Positions 5,936-6,508 of a DNA stretch of 6,508 bases are shown in pieces (the stretch's first letter is position 1; each line of letters opens with the position of its first letter). The translations under genes and the position numbers were made by a program. The notes beneath the pieces are model-generated. The model was not told where the DNA came from. It saw nothing but the letters and a program-made list of their open reading frames with translations, and ran no database searches. The DNA is from Anaerolinea sp. GTDB lineage: Bacteria; Chloroflexota; Anaerolineae; Anaerolineales; Anaerolineaceae. The stretch is taken from positions 1 to 6,508 of the forward strand of contig PNNU01000201.1 in assembly GCA_013824385.1 (NCBI GenBank), written 5' to 3'.

Positions 5936-5965
5936 TATGGTCAATAAGATTCAGAGAGCACGTTG

Positions 5966-5971
5966 TATAAT
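5966..5971 (+). promoter_or_regulatory. -10 box of the response-regulator promoter
   Basis: A perfect TATAAT ends nine bases before ATG 5981, so transcription would begin within a few bases of the start codon, giving a leaderless or nearly leaderless mRNA. No consensus -35 is found 16-18 bases upstream (AATAAG there), which fits activation from the operator at 5876-5935. No Shine-Dalgarno precedes the ATG. Confidence 0.6.
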
Positions 5972-5980
5972 ACAAATAAG

Positions 5981-6508
5981 ATGAAAATTCTACTGATCGA
6001 AGATGATAAACGTTTGGCAAAGCTCGTGAAGCAGGTCCTCGAGGATGAAAGCTATTCTGTGGATGTTGAGAATGACGGCGAATACGGTTTGGAAGTGGCA
6101 TTAAGGGCTGCACATGACTTGGTTATCGTGGATTGGATGCTTCCCGGCCGCGATGGACCGTCCATCTGCCGCAAAATTCGATCTTCAAAAATGACAATTC
6201 CCATTTTAATGCTGACCGCACGTGGACAAATCGAAGACAGGTAACCGGGCTCGAAAGCGGCGCGGATGACTATCTAATCAAGCCATTTGATTTTGATGAA
6301 TTAATTGCCCGCATCAGGGCATTGAGCCGCGATACTCACCCGGATCGGTGGACCCGGATGAAATTCGTCTTGGCTCCATCGTAATGGATGTTAAAGCACA
6401 CAGCGTACGCAGGGCAAATGAATCTATCGAACTGACCAAGAAGGAATGGGATTTGCTGGAATATTTTCTCAGGCACCCCAACCAAACACTTTCTCGGGCC
6501 ACTATTCT
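5981..6508 (+). pseudogene. OmpR/PhoB-family response regulator, two frameshifts as read, C-terminus beyond window
   Basis: DNA-binding response regulator of a two-component system. The receiver domain starts MKILLIEDD; acidic residues Glu7, Asp8 and Asp9, phospho-acceptor Asp51 ([10 protein letters not shown]), Thr79 and, after correction, Lys101 ([11 protein letters not shown]) form the active site. The reading frame breaks twice. After Arg87 a TAA (6242-6244) appears unless one extra G is supplied near 6241, after which [16 protein letters not shown] follows. Near 6330 a further base is needed to reach [15 protein letters not shown]. The third segment contains the winged-helix start LTKKEWDLLEYFLRHPNQTLSRATI and is open at the window end; about 176 of the usual 220-235 residues are visible. 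All three segments are well conserved, so sequence errors or very recent mutations are likely. ATG 5981 fits the family start; the upstream TTG 5963 lies in the promoter. A histidine kinase gene probably follows outside the window (inference). Confidence 0.87.

Overview
The window reads as bacterial chromosome with moderate GC. A GC-richer peptidase gene sits at the left, and AT-richer accessory genes sit in the middle and right. The combination of an M3 oligoendopeptidase, a bis-heme ferric-reductase-like membrane protein, ApbE, PepSY proteins and an OmpR-type regulator would suit a member of the Chloroflexota (Anaerolineae-like). That is an inference from gene style only; no marker gene is present.

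Layout: (1) 1-1796, minus strand, an almost complete M3/PepF oligoendopeptidase with its own promoter. (2) 1846-1875, a hairpin terminator that closes the next operon. (3) 1896-4785, minus strand, an apparent four-gene operon transcribed as pepSY-A, a small anchored Pro/Thr-rich protein, apbE, and a ferric-reductase-like cytochrome. The genes are tightly packed, with a 27-bp gap, an ATGA overlap and a roughly 46-bp overlap. (4) 4786-5148, a gene-free stretch that holds the pepSY-A promoter, a palindromic operator, decayed gene fragments and a strong terminator. (5) 5149-5829, minus strand, pepSY-B, a diverged paralogue of pepSY-A. (6) 5830-5980, a divergent promoter region carrying the same operator. 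(7) 5981-6508, plus strand, an OmpR/PhoB-family response regulator that runs off the window.

Working model (inference): the response regulator controls secreted PepSY proteins and an envelope redox module (ApbE flavin transferase plus bis-heme cytochrome) through a 60-bp operator that is 53/60 identical upstream of both pepSY genes. Decayed traces of the regulator start at 4927-4960 and of the small-protein end/apbE start at 5101-5136 indicate that the whole divergent locus was once duplicated in tandem. Copy A then lost its regulator, and copy B lost its small protein and apbE.

Two genes are damaged as read. apbE has one in-frame TAA, which sits in the loop of a perfect 12-bp hairpin. The response regulator needs two single-base corrections. 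Either this is genuine decay or recoding, or the assembly has base errors; raw reads would decide.
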